A stretch of 64,000 nucleotides of DNA from the NCBI GenBank assembly GCA_024401645.1, contig JAKSKR010000005.1, positions 43,809 through 107,808 on the forward strand, in the 5' to 3' direction. A model generated the notes under the pieces. The model saw only the letters and a program-made list of their open reading frames with translations. It was not told the origin of the DNA and made no database searches. Positions within the stretch are counted from its first letter, which is position 1. Every line of letters starts with the position of its first letter. This document shows positions 1 to 8,530 of this stretch, in pieces. A program made the position numbers and the translations under genes. Origin of the DNA: Paludibacteraceae bacterium (GTDB lineage: Bacteria > Bacteroidota > Bacteroidia > Bacteroidales > Paludibacteraceae).

Positions 1-824
1 AACTGCACATTCACCAAAATCCTTGCTTCATACTCAGCCTCAGTTTGTGCAATGGCGTTTTCCTTTCCCGTGCTACCAATTCTCTTCTTATATTCCTTAT
101 TGTTACCACAGATGTCAGCAATCATTTCTGTACATTTGATATTCAATGGATCATGTCCAAACTCGTTGACTTCTCCCATAACCCATATTTCAACAGCTTT
201 GTGTAGATTCAACGATTCAAGGGCTTCGCGATTGGTACGTTGTCCGTTTTTAATGATGACCATATCAAGGTCGTCCTCAGGAAGCTCGTTATGAAGAATC
301 TGGCGAATCTCATTAGACGGCATATCACTGAAAATCAGAATGGCGTTTTTCTTCCTTTTTTCATCAGATCGGATTTTCTTAATCAATGCCGGTACGGAAT
401 GATTAAAGCCCAATATAATATAATGGAAATCAAACTTATAGTCAAAGTTACCCTTCTCATATTTGTCGATGTGTGAGTTTAGAATGTTGCTTGCGACTGA
501 GATCAACATGCCCATGAAGATTATCATACCCACAATGACTACTATCACACCAAATAATCGAGCTCCAGGTGTTAGCTTGTCAACTGTGCTTGGGTCATAC
601 AATAGACGGAACAAAAGTAATAAACGTCCTTGTCCGTCACCATCTCCAGTTCCTGACTCAAAGTCTTCTGGATTTGGGAACAAGTACAAACTCACACCAT
701 AGAAAAAAACAAACGTTATGGCAACAACAAGTATCAGCCAAAGGATTTTCTTATACCATCTATGTGTGAACGACCTATCAAAACGATACGTCGGTGTTAA
801 TGTAGTTTCTTTTATTTTGTACAT
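1..824 (-). CDS. Two-helix ion channel with TrkA-N/RCK-like domain (CASTOR/POLLUX-like), 3' part outside the window
   Basis: Reading the minus strand from the ATG at 824 gives an open frame of at least 274 residues that runs off the window edge. It has a hydrophobic helix (about 27-48), a short re-entrant-looking segment ending in LFRLLYDPST (71-80), a second helix (90-112), then a soluble domain beginning HYIILGFNHSVPALIKKI (134 on). This is a TrkA-N/RCK-type nucleotide-binding start. Two helices, a DP-containing pore segment and an RCK domain are the plan of CASTOR/POLLUX-type cation channels. It would sit in the inner membrane, with the RCK part in the cytoplasm gating ion flow. It is the last visible member of a minus-strand gene group with the two genes at 1088-3845. 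The family call rests on motif shape only. Confidence 0.6.
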   Translation of the reverse strand, partial: MYKIKETTLTPTYRFDRSFTHRWYKKILWLILVVAITFVFFYGVSLYLFPNPEDFESGTGDGDGQGRLLLLFRLLYDPSTVDKLTPGARLFGVIVVIVGMIIFMGMLISVASNILNSHIDKYEKGNFDYKFDFHYIILGFNHSVPALIKKIRSDEKRKKNAILIFSDMPSNEIRQILHNELPEDDLDMVIIKNGQRTNREALESLNLHKAVEIWVMGEVNEFGHDPLNIKCTEMIADICGNNKEYKKRIGSTGKENAIAQTEAEYEARILVNVQ

Positions 825-859
825 AATGAGTTCTCTGTTATTGAAGTGCCGTATATATA

Positions 860-988
860 TTATAATAATCCTTTTACAAAAGCAGACAAGCCCGAAGTTA
901 ATATACTAAATAATGAGTGTTTTCTTTCTTCCCATTCACTTTCGTTGCAACTTATTATCTTCTTTCCTTTGACAATGCCTTGATCCAT
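860..988 (-). pseudogene. Short reading frame, probably a decayed gene fragment
   Basis: An ATG at 988 opens a 42-residue frame ending at a TAA at 860-862. The same frame stays open upstream for about 20 more codons, without a start, back to a TGA. The peptide is protein-like (ends SILTSGLSAFVKGLL) and lies between the coiled-coil gene and the channel gene on the same strand. It could be a tiny real gene or the tail of a gene truncated by deletion. No family was recognised. Confidence 0.25.
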
Positions 989-1087
989 TGCTTTAAATTC
1001 AACAGCAAGTCTGAACTGATCAAATTCTTTAGTAACCGATTTTACTAATCAACAATATTCTGTGTTTTCAAATATCACATAAATTGT

Positions 1088-2281
1088 TTATTGTAAAAAC
1101 ATCTTCACCATTATAAAGCAAGAACTAATTAATGCCAAGAGACTTATAATAAACGTGCAGATTTGAAGATGTCCTGTTTTTTCATTTTTTTCCAATCGTG
1201 ATTCAATTTTATTTAATCTTGCAAGGATTTGATTATTGTTAGCAAGATCATTCATTTTTTGCTGAAAAGTGGATTCTACTTCTTTTATTTTTTTCTCTTG
1301 GTTTTGCGTGATGTTATCTATGCTCTCTGTTGTCTTCTTCTCCAAATCTTTTGCTTTAGCCTCTTGCTCATTCATTAATTTTCTGAGTCGTGTTTCTGTG
1401 TCATTTATTGCTTTTTCAAAAGCGTTTATCTGTCCTTTTATGGTACTTATATACTTTTCAAAGTCAGATTTCAAGCTATTTCCTAACTTTTCAATCTCTT
1501 TTTTATTGTCACTCTTCGTCGTTTGAATAAATTCGTTTAAAGATTGAATTTTCGCTTCTATCTGTTTGATAACAGTATTAAGGTTTTCACAACTATTGTT
1601 CAGTATATTAATCTGATTTTGAAGTTCATTAATACTACGATTATCGGTTTCAAGCCTTGAACTCATAGCAGTTAACTTGCTGTTTACACCAGACAAACCA
1701 GAATTTAAATCCGATTTAATTGAACTGATCAAATTATCATGTGAACGAAGTGCCTCACTGTGCTTTTCTATGCGATTATAAAGATTCTCTTGAGCCTTCA
1801 ATTGAAGAATTACATTCTGCAATTCTTGTTTTGCCAATTCACTGAGTTGTTCTCTAGAAGCATTTTGAAGTTTCATTTGAATTTCCCTAACCACAGTACG
1901 GTTAGCTGCCATGTTCACACAACCTAAAGCAAATAGATATTGTATAGACTGTGCCATTGCCTTTTGATTATCAAAGCACATTTTTAATCCATCTACAGTC
2001 GTGCTTTGCGCTTTTGCAAGGGTTTTAGCCGCTGTTTGCAACGCATCAAGAGTATCACCTTTCCCACTAAAAAGTCCATGATCCTTATTGTAAGCATATC
2101 TTGCATCGTCTTGAGCATCTTTCGCATCTTCTAACGCAGAAGTGATTTTTGAATCACATGATTCTATATTCTGAAAGGTGTTAGTAATGAGAGAGGGTAT
2201 TTGGCTCAATTGTATAGAAACATTTGAGTTTACATAACTATTTAAACTTGTTGAATAGTTATTATATTCATCATCATACAT
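1088..2281 (-). CDS. Coiled-coil protein with C-terminal membrane anchor
   Basis: The 397-residue product has no signal peptide. From about residue 150 to 370 it is a long heptad-rich coiled coil dense in K, E, N and Q. It ends in one hydrophobic helix (about 372-394, ICTFIISLLALISSCFIMV), so it is probably tail-anchored in the inner membrane with the coiled coil in the cytoplasm. The N-terminal 150 residues are also helical. The gene starts four bases after the stop of the 519-residue membrane protein upstream and is almost certainly co-transcribed with it. AT-rich sequence and asparagine-rich composition differ from the neighbouring housekeeping genes, which fits horizontal acquisition. I do not recognise a family. 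Confidence 0.7.
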   Translation of the reverse strand: MYDDEYNNYSTSLNSYVNSNVSIQLSQIPSLITNTFQNIESCDSKITSALEDAKDAQDDARYAYNKDHGLFSGKGDTLDALQTAAKTLAKAQSTTVDGLKMCFDNQKAMAQSIQYLFALGCVNMAANRTVVREIQMKLQNASREQLSELAKQELQNVILQLKAQENLYNRIEKHSEALRSHDNLISSIKSDLNSGLSGVNSKLTAMSSRLETDNRSINELQNQINILNNSCENLNTVIKQIEAKIQSLNEFIQTTKSDNKKEIEKLGNSLKSDFEKYISTIKGQINAFEKAINDTETRLRKLMNEQEAKAKDLEKKTTESIDNITQNQEKKIKEVESTFQQKMNDLANNNQILARLNKIESRLEKNEKTGHLQICTFIISLLALISSCFIMVKMFLQ

Positions 2282-2285
2282 AATC

Positions 2286-3845
2286 TTAATATTTTAAAGC
2301 GTTTGATAATTCGTCTAAAAGTCCAGGATTTTTAAATTCTACAGCATCCATTGATCGTGATATTTTCATCAAGTCATCGGAAATGCTCGCTAAGGATTCA
2401 CAAAAGAAAACAACTGATTTTTCGGCTGTTTTTTCCATTTCAAGTACGGCCTTTGTAGCATCTTCTGCCGCAATCCACATTTGTCCTTGCTTATAGAATA
2501 CTTTGGCATTATACAAAAAGATTTGCTCGGAATTTTTATACCATCTTTCTTTTTGTAGTTGTCTTCTTTGATAACCCATTTTTAAATCTGTATATACAGC
2601 AATTGCGAAACGTCCTATACCAACGAAATTTACACGCAATACCATATTTGTCAAGAATGCAGTTGGTTCTCCTCCTGATTTCAAACCTGACCTTATAGCA
2701 GCGTCAGCCAAATCAACTGCAACAAAAGTTCCACTTGCAATAGTCAACATTCTATTAATGGTTCTATTATTGCAAGGCAATGTTTTTTTCCATTCTATCT
2801 TATGAATAAAATCATCAAAAGAACGGATATCTTTCTCTTTGAATTCCCAATATAATCTGCGTGCAAAATAGAAGAAGCGAACGATAACTTCATTAATAAT
2901 AACAGGTATAGCTTGCCTTCCTAATTCATGTAAGACACCCATCTCTGCTCTTAAATCAAACTTTCTAAGTGCATCTCTATCAACTGCACCATTCGGTGTT
3001 TTATCTGCTAGGAGCGTTCCATTGAAAAGGTGAGACAGCCAATGCGAGAAGGATTCAGCATTACTGGTATGATTAAAACAAGGTAACGCTGAAACTGCGG
3101 TCAATAAAGAAAGGAACGGACCAGGTAATCCTGTTCCATACTCTCCATCTCGAATTGATCCGCTAGAACCTGCCACATCACTTACTAAATGGAAAAACCA
3201 CTGTACGAATCCTAAAAATAGTTTTCTAGGTATGTCCTTGCCTATAAGTTCTGGATCTGCATCTGCGTTAATCCATCCTCCTCTAGTGTCAATACCATAG
3301 ATTTTCCCTGTAAATTGCGTAATAAGTGAGAAGAGAAGTCCAATTGGTGATGCATGATGTGAGAAATCTCTAAAATGATGTTGGCTTCCTCCGCCAAAAG
3401 AATTTGTAACACTATCTCCTGCAAATGGAAATTTTTGTTCAAGAAATCTTACAGAGCCTTCAAGGGAATCTCCATCATAACCATTTTTTTCTGCAATCCA
3501 TTTTACAAAATTATTGGTCTTTTCTGTACCCCACTCAGTTCCTTTATCAAAAGAAAACTCTCCAACAAAAAACGAGTCAATCAAACCACATAAAACTCCT
3601 GATGTAACTGCAATAGTATAGTCAATTCCATCAGCATGATTTGTTAATCGATCAATTTCTGATGACATTTCATCGATGATCCTTTGATTAGCTTCTATTT
3701 GTGATTCTACATTGTTAAGACCTTCTTCTATTTGCTTTTTTAAGTATTCTCTATAATCTCCTGTTTGAGTAACTGGGGATACAATATCATATTCAATTTG
3801 AAAATTGTCAGATGTTGCAAGCTTATAATCAACTAATGTATTCAT
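2286..3845 (-). CDS. Histidine-rich multi-helix membrane protein of unknown function
   Basis: A 519-residue protein. Residues 30-70 form a short coiled coil. Hydrophobic segments follow at roughly 75-95, 167-185, 209-226, 240-257, 368-390 and 400-425. Histidines cluster next to them: QHHFRDFSHH (155-164), H219, H259, H268 and H272 (SHWLSHLF). This spacing beside membrane segments resembles metal-binding or membrane-enzyme sites but matches no family I can name. A charged helical tail follows from 430 on. It is the first gene of the minus-strand block and is followed after four bases by the coiled-coil gene. Several hundred bases of non-coding and decayed sequence lie upstream. No signal peptide is visible. 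Function is unknown; an accessory defence or stress role is only inference. Confidence 0.7.
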   Translation of the reverse strand: MNTLVDYKLATSDNFQIEYDIVSPVTQTGDYREYLKKQIEEGLNNVESQIEANQRIIDEMSSEIDRLTNHADGIDYTIAVTSGVLCGLIDSFFVGEFSFDKGTEWGTEKTNNFVKWIAEKNGYDGDSLEGSVRFLEQKFPFAGDSVTNSFGGGSQHHFRDFSHHASPIGLLFSLITQFTGKIYGIDTRGGWINADADPELIGKDIPRKLFLGFVQWFFHLVSDVAGSSGSIRDGEYGTGLPGPFLSLLTAVSALPCFNHTSNAESFSHWLSHLFNGTLLADKTPNGAVDRDALRKFDLRAEMGVLHELGRQAIPVIINEVIVRFFYFARRLYWEFKEKDIRSFDDFIHKIEWKKTLPCNNRTINRMLTIASGTFVAVDLADAAIRSGLKSGGEPTAFLTNMVLRVNFVGIGRFAIAVYTDLKMGYQRRQLQKERWYKNSEQIFLYNAKVFYKQGQMWIAAEDATKAVLEMEKTAEKSVVFFCESLASISDDLMKISRSMDAVEFKNPGLLDELSNALKY

Positions 3846-4052
3846 TATTTATTGAGTTTTAAATAAGAAGATTTATCAGTCATCATTGATACTTTAACGT
3901 ATTTCAAGGTTCTAATTCTTGTTGATGTTTTAAGATAAACTATTATTCAAAACTTCAAAAAAAACACTACATAACAAAATATAATTCAAAAAAAATGCGA
4001 TAAAACCGCTATTTTTCTGCAATTTCGGTCTAAAAAGCACTCAAATCCTAAT

Positions 4053-4169
4053 ATGTTTATTTGCACAACCAATTTTCTTCGTGTCGGTATAAAGCATGAG
4101 CATTACAAGACGGACGAACAGGAGTGTATCACATTCCGTAATTGGCTACAAAATGCAAGCAAAAAATAA
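4053..4169 (+). CDS. Possible 38-aa small protein or fragment
   Basis: An ATG at 4053 opens a 38-codon frame ending TAA at 4167-4169, inside the otherwise non-coding 3846-4181 stretch. The peptide (for example KHEHYKTDEQECITFRNWLQ) has a plausible soluble composition, but there is no recognisable promoter box and no family. It may be a relic; the gene to its right is also a fragment. Confidence 0.2.
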   Translation: MFICTTNFLRVGIKHEHYKTDEQECITFRNWLQNASKK

Positions 4170-4181
4170 ACACCCCGGCTT

Positions 4182-4488
4182 TCACAAAATAGGGCGCCAC
4201 AGATTATCAGTGGTGATTACGTAATACTCTTGGAAATAGGTTGGATAGACGTCCACAAATATTCGGTTATTCATAAGTTCCTCTATATTTTCATCTTCCA
4301 ACTCATCATCAAACGAAGCCGCCATTCTGAACGTCCGTAACATTTTCATGTCGATATACATCGCAGAGTCACCGACTGAAGCCGAACACTGTCCGTCGGT
4401 AACGGTCATCTGCATGTCGTAGGTGCCGCCGTTATAGAGCTCTACCCTTTCATTCGTAACAAACCTAACGCAACAATTACATAGATGA
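4182..4488 (-). pseudogene. C-terminal remnant of a larger, probably secreted protein
   Basis: The minus-strand frame is open from just after a TGA near 4487 to the stop at 4182, but the first ATG lies well inside it (4415), in the middle of protein-like sequence (TNERVELYNGGTYDMQM). The upstream residues look like the interior of a beta-rich extracellular domain, followed by an acidic stretch (DDELEDENIEELMNN) and a hydrophobic end. The missing start and abrupt beginning indicate a truncated gene whose 5' part was lost. No family was assigned. Confidence 0.4.
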
Positions 4489-4530
4489 TGGTTTCAAAAA
4501 GTTCTATATACGGGTCACTTGATTATGGCT

Positions 4531-4582
4531 TTCGGTACCGATTTTGGGAGAATTTTCAATATTTTCGGTGCCGATTTTGGGA
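4531..4582. repeat. Two 19-bp direct repeats, 33-bp period
   Basis: TTCGGTACCGATTTTGGGA (4531-4549) recurs as TTCGGTGCCGATTTTGGGA (4564-4582) with one mismatch. The region 4416-4640 otherwise holds no gene. There are only two copies, so this is not a CRISPR array; it may be decayed coding repeats or a small binding site. Confidence 0.6.
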
Positions 4583-4640
4583 ACTTGTCTAAGTTTGTTG
4601 TACAAAACAATAGGTCCTCACTATTTTGGGGGGAACACAA

Positions 4641-4681
4641 AAACCGCCTCCAAATGGATTGCACCCATTTGGAGGCGGTTT
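4641..4681. terminator. Perfect 17-bp hairpin terminator
   Basis: Arms 4641-4657 and 4665-4681 are perfectly complementary (AAACCGCCTCCAAATGG and its reverse) around a 7-nt loop. On the minus strand it follows the stop of the GH5 gene and is followed by a T-run, so it ends that transcript. On the plus strand it also ends in T residues and could act in both directions. Confidence 0.85.
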
Positions 4682-4701
4682 TATTCAGAGTTATCTCGGC
4701 C

Positions 4702-7110
4702 TTAATTTACCGAAACAATCAATTTGACGGTCTTAACAGAATTTGCCCCTTCAACTACAACCGAGTAGATGCCAGGCTCAAACTTGTTGGTAATAGTAAG
4801 GGTTGTTTCGGACTTACATTCGTACACCTTAACACCCACTGCATTGTAAATGCTGATGGTTGAAGGTTCGGCTACCACAACCGAGAACTGACCGTTGGTC
4901 GGATTTGGAACCACAGCTACCACATTGTCGGCATCAACCCCTTCTGTATTAAGTGGATCTTCAATCTCAACCTCCAAAACCTGGTTACAAACCAACACTT
5001 CGCCCGTTTTGCTCGTAAACTTATAGTGAAGAATAGTTTTACCAACAGGTACCGGTGCATTCATAGGCATGCTATCGCTACGGCTTATTTCAGGACAGAT
5101 GAGGGCTCCTGTGCATGGATGTTCAGCACATGACGAGATATTCAGAGGAGTGTCATACAAAGCACTGCCACCTTGCATAAGTTTAATTTTGACATCGGCG
5201 AATTGCTCACAGTCAATGAATTCATTTAACGGAGTTGCATCTTCTACAACCACCATCTGCTCACAAGTTTCTTCCTTTCCGGTTTTAGGGAACTTGAATT
5301 TCCATACAACAGTATCGGTTCCTACCATAAATGGCTCGTCGAAAGAAGCGCCACTTACACGGAATGTATCAACAACAGCAACGTCATCAAAATACAAATC
5401 AACAGGCGGAGTCATAGCTCTTTCTGTTGAATTGAAATCGACCTTACAAGAATCTGTTTTAAGACGAGCAATTGGATATGACTTATCGCAATCGACCACC
5501 TTATAATTTGCTACGACTTCAACATCTTGCTGACAAGACAACACGTTACCATGCACATCGGCAAAACGGTATTCAATGATTGTTTTACCAATAGGATAAG
5601 GATCGTTAATATTCTTTTCATCTGAACGGATAGCAGTCACCGCAACCTCGCCACATGGATCGACGGGCTTTAGCAATGTAAAATTGAGTTTAGCAGCAGA
5701 GACGAGCTTGTCACCTTCTTCGGCAACGATTCTAACGTTATTAATTACATCACAATCGAATGACGGTGGAGTCACATCTTTCACCGTAATAACCTGTTCA
5801 CATGTAGTGCTTAATCCCGAAGATGGATAGGTAAATGTCCACTTAACGATGTTATCGCCAACAAAGAAAGGATCTTCCATCTCGTAGCCTTCAGCACGGG
5901 CACTGTCTAGAACTGCGACCTCGCCAGTCACAGAATTGACAGGAACATAATTAGTATGCAATAAAACTTCAGATAAAGACGCATCGCACTTGTACGCTTC
6001 CAATTGATGTACAAGGTGAGGGAACACCACATCACAATCGACTTGTGGAGCAACTGGTGCAACAACCGGAACAGTCGGAATCTGCATGAATCCGAACTTT
6101 GGAATGATGTACTTGCCAGAGTTACTTACATAAGTGTCGTTCTCATCGAAGATGCATTGCTTCATCATATTAGAAGCCTCATTCTTCTGTCCAAAAGCCC
6201 AATAAATCCAACTTATCTTTTGAGCGGTGCTGTCGGCCAAGAAGTCAATGAACTCGTCACTCTTATCGAAGCAACCACCGTTGCTGCCTTCATAGTCTGT
6301 CACCCACCACTCTGAAACGATTAGCGGCAATTCTTCGGCTGCCTTCTTTACGCCTGGCAAATACGAACCTCCATCACAAGCAGAATGGTGGTAGGCGTAC
6401 ATAATGCCCAAATCATAGCCTTCTATTGGCTCGTCTAGTACATCGGTTAGGTCACGGCTTTTATCTGGTGTGCCTACTATGACAATTGCACCCGGATCGT
6501 TTGCCTCTATTATTGGCAAGATGGCTCTCGAATAGTTCAAAATGCCATACCATTCAATTGTTGGTTCGCCACAAATTTCATAGAGGACGTGTTTGTAACC
6601 CTTTTCCTTTACATAAGAAGTAATGTCGGTAAAGAATGTAATAGCCTCTTTTTGTAACTTCAACGGATTTCCATCCATAGGGAAAACATCGAACACATTC
6701 CAATCGGCAATGACGTACATGTTCAGGTCTGCACAATAGTCTATGAGTTGCAGTATTCGCTTTAACGATATTGAATCGTAACGGCCTACTTCGCTCACCG
6801 GATATTGCGACAAACGCACCACAGAGCAGCCCCACTTCTTCAACGCCTTAAAGCCGTCGAGGGTCAAGCATGGCAGAACTTCATGATACTGTACCGAAAA
6901 CGTGCTGACACCCCTCAACTGAATGGTGTCGCCATTTTCAGCACAAAGTTGGTTGCCTACCAACTTCAAGCGGCCCCACTCGCCAACATAGTCGTTATTG
7001 GCATAATCGGTGGTGCTTAAAGTTGCATTGGCTGACATAATACACGCCAGCAACGTAACAAAAAGTGATAAAATTCTTTTTTTCATATATTGTTTCACAG
7101 ATATTTTCAA
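4702..7110 (-). CDS. Secreted GH5-like glycoside hydrolase with T9SS sorting domain
   Basis: 802 residues. There is a signal peptide (1-29) and then a glycoside hydrolase family 5-type barrel (about 40-330). The likely acid/base lies in YEICGEPT (E182) and the nucleophile in IVSEWW (E267), with YAYHHS (H241/H242) between them. In GH5 the residue before the acid/base Glu is normally Asn (NEP); here it is Gly. Residues about 350-725 form three or four similar beta domains rich in Cys pairs and ending in V-x-D/E motifs (HYR/PKD-like). The C-terminus (about 730-802, VVPNPTNGQF to the end) is a type IX sorting domain, so the enzyme is sent to the cell surface. Substrate is probably a beta-glucan or mannan. 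It has its own -7 box (7130-7137) and terminator. Confidence 0.85.
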   Translation of the reverse strand: MKISVKQYMKKRILSLFVTLLACIMSANATLSTTDYANNDYVGEWGRLKLVGNQLCAENGDTIQLRGVSTFSVQYHEVLPCLTLDGFKALKKWGCSVVRLSQYPVSEVGRYDSISLKRILQLIDYCADLNMYVIADWNVFDVFPMDGNPLKLQKEAITFFTDITSYVKEKGYKHVLYEICGEPTIEWYGILNYSRAILPIIEANDPGAIVIVGTPDKSRDLTDVLDEPIEGYDLGIMYAYHHSACDGGSYLPGVKKAAEELPLIVSEWWVTDYEGSNGGCFDKSDEFIDFLADSTAQKISWIYWAFGQKNEASNMMKQCIFDENDTYVSNSGKYIIPKFGFMQIPTVPVVAPVAPQVDCDVVFPHLVHQLEAYKCDASLSEVLLHTNYVPVNSVTGEVAVLDSARAEGYEMEDPFFVGDNIVKWTFTYPSSGLSTTCEQVITVKDVTPPSFDCDVINNVRIVAEEGDKLVSAAKLNFTLLKPVDPCGEVAVTAIRSDEKNINDPYPIGKTIIEYRFADVHGNVLSCQQDVEVVANYKVVDCDKSYPIARLKTDSCKVDFNSTERAMTPPVDLYFDDVAVVDTFRVSGASFDEPFMVGTDTVVWKFKFPKTGKEETCEQMVVVEDATPLNEFIDCEQFADVKIKLMQGGSALYDTPLNISSCAEHPCTGALICPEISRSDSMPMNAPVPVGKTILHYKFTSKTGEVLVCNQVLEVEIEDPLNTEGVDADNVVAVVPNPTNGQFSVVVAEPSTISIYNAVGVKVYECKSETTLTITNKFEPGIYSVVVEGANSVKTVKLIVSVN

Positions 7111-7129
7111 ATCACCAGAACTTATAATG

Positions 7130-7137
7130 CAAAATTA
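7130..7137 (-). promoter_or_regulatory. -7 promoter box for the GH5 gene
   Basis: The minus strand reads TAATTTTG, matching the Bacteroidetes -7 consensus TAnnTTTG, 20 nt upstream of the ATG at 7110. Confidence 0.5.
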
Positions 7138-7266
7138 ATGCCCAAAAAAGAAATTGGCAAGATAAATGTAACAACAATAACAATTAGCATAGATTTTGAA
7201 TAAGTGAGAAATCTACATTCTTTCCACCCCCTATTCCTAAAACATTCTTCAGGTAGAAGGACAACA

Positions 7267-7297
7267 AAAAAGGGATCCACTTGCATGAATCCCTTTT
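7267..7297 (-). terminator. Terminator of the GH25 gene
   Basis: The minus strand forms AAAAGGGAT / ATCCCTTTT with a 13-nt loop followed by a T-run, about 40 nt after the GH25 stop codon. Confidence 0.75.
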
Positions 7298-7334
7298 CAT
7301 CCATTTGTCGACATCGTCTTTACCAATAATGCCA

Positions 7335-8519
7335 TTATTCTTCTACCGGATTAATATTCGGTCGTTCTGATTCTTCCGGAATTGTAGGTTTAACCGGGCT
7401 AGGTTTTACAATTGGCTTTGCCTGTCCCGAATTCTTAACCGACGTTTTCACATTCTTCTTGTTTGCAGATAAAGCCTTTGCCCTCATCTTAAACTTCGAT
7501 TCTGCCGGACGTGGCTTCAACTGATTCGGATGAATTGGTTGCGGTACTGTGAAAGGAAGCGTTGGAGCATCGGGCATCTTCATTGGTATGCGGTGTAACT
7601 TCACACCCCTCACCTTCTTTTGGTCGAACAAGATGTCGTCTATGGTATGACCCGTATTGAACACATCGAGGTCCACATTTCCCTCAATGCCATTAACATG
7701 GCCATGCGACGAGAACTGCCAAATGCAGTAATCCTTGCCATCGAGCAACACCGGTTTACGCGTATAGCCCCCCATCATAAGCGGATACTCATTAATGGCA
7801 TTCTGCAAATACGTATTGTAGAAGCTGGTTGCCGTGTAGATGAGCGGACGCTGACCATAATAGTCGGTCATAATGTCGAGCAACTCGTGCAAGCGGTTCT
7901 GCACCAGACGGCGATTCAAGCCGTCGGTTTCCTCCACATCGACCATCGGAATCAAGTCTTGGTACTCTTCCCTTACAACGTCGCGGAAATTCTCGAACTG
8001 ACGTTTTGCCGATGCTTCAGGGTGAAAATATAGGTAACTGCCCACCTTAAGGCCTGCAGCCCTTGCTCGGCTAACATTAGTCTCGTACATGTCGTCGCGG
8101 AAGACTTCGCCCTCTGTCGCCTTTATGTAGATGAACTGAATGTCATGTTGCGCAACCGAAGGCCAATCGATGTCGTGCTGGTGGTGCGAAACATCCAATC
8201 CGTGATAAGTCAAGCTAATTAACGGTTGACTTACACGCTTGTAGGTCACTATACGGCGTCCCTTCTTACGGGTAACCACACGCTGAACCTGCGACTTGAC
8301 ATTCAAGACAACCTTCTCGCCACTGCCATAGTTGAACGATTCTACTGGCTTTGGAGCCGAAGGTTTCTTCTTGGCGCCAGCCTTCTTCTTGGCACTCGAC
8401 TTTTTTGTTGATTTCTTGACGGTAGCCTTCTTTTGTGTCTGTGCGCAAACGTCGGTTACACCACCCATAGGCAGCATAACAAACAAAGCGAGCAGATATA
8501 TTAAGAAGTGTTTCATCAA
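7335..8519 (-). CDS. GH25 lysozyme-like muramidase, exported
   Basis: 394 residues. A signal peptide (about 1-26, ending CAQ) is followed by a lysine/alanine-rich basic linker (about 28-58), probably for binding cell-wall or anionic polymers. The glycoside hydrolase family 25 domain (about 108-300) shows its hallmarks: GLDVSHHQ at the first strand, MVDVEE carrying the catalytic Asp/Glu pair, and IWQFSSHGHVNGIEG near the end. A basic, proline-rich tail follows. The enzyme would cleave the MurNAc-GlcNAc bond of peptidoglycan in the periplasm or outside the cell. The gene lies 11 nt downstream of argS on the same strand and may be read from the argS promoter. The strand ends in a clear terminator at 7267-7297. 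Confidence 0.85.
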   Translation of the reverse strand: MMKHFLIYLLALFVMLPMGGVTDVCAQTQKKATVKKSTKKSSAKKKAGAKKKPSAPKPVESFNYGSGEKVVLNVKSQVQRVVTRKKGRRIVTYKRVSQPLISLTYHGLDVSHHQHDIDWPSVAQHDIQFIYIKATEGEVFRDDMYETNVSRARAAGLKVGSYLYFHPEASAKRQFENFRDVVREEYQDLIPMVDVEETDGLNRRLVQNRLHELLDIMTDYYGQRPLIYTATSFYNTYLQNAINEYPLMMGGYTRKPVLLDGKDYCIWQFSSHGHVNGIEGNVDLDVFNTGHTIDDILFDQKKVRGVKLHRIPMKMPDAPTLPFTVPQPIHPNQLKPRPAESKFKMRAKALSANKKNVKTSVKNSGQAKPIVKPSPVKPTIPEESERPNINPVEE

Positions 8520-8530
8520 GAATTAATCAA

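Noticed and set aside
52..909. Four overlapping plus-strand frames of 60-80 codons at the window start.
   Set aside because: They are out of frame with and antisense to the channel gene, which has clear membrane and RCK-type sequence.
4531..4582. Two direct repeats as a CRISPR array.
   Set aside because: There are only two copies, 14-nt spacing, no cas genes and no further units.
7122..7304. 60-codon minus-strand frame between the GH5 and GH25 genes.
   Set aside because: It covers the GH25 terminator and the GH5 promoter box, and has no protein-like pattern or independent start signal.
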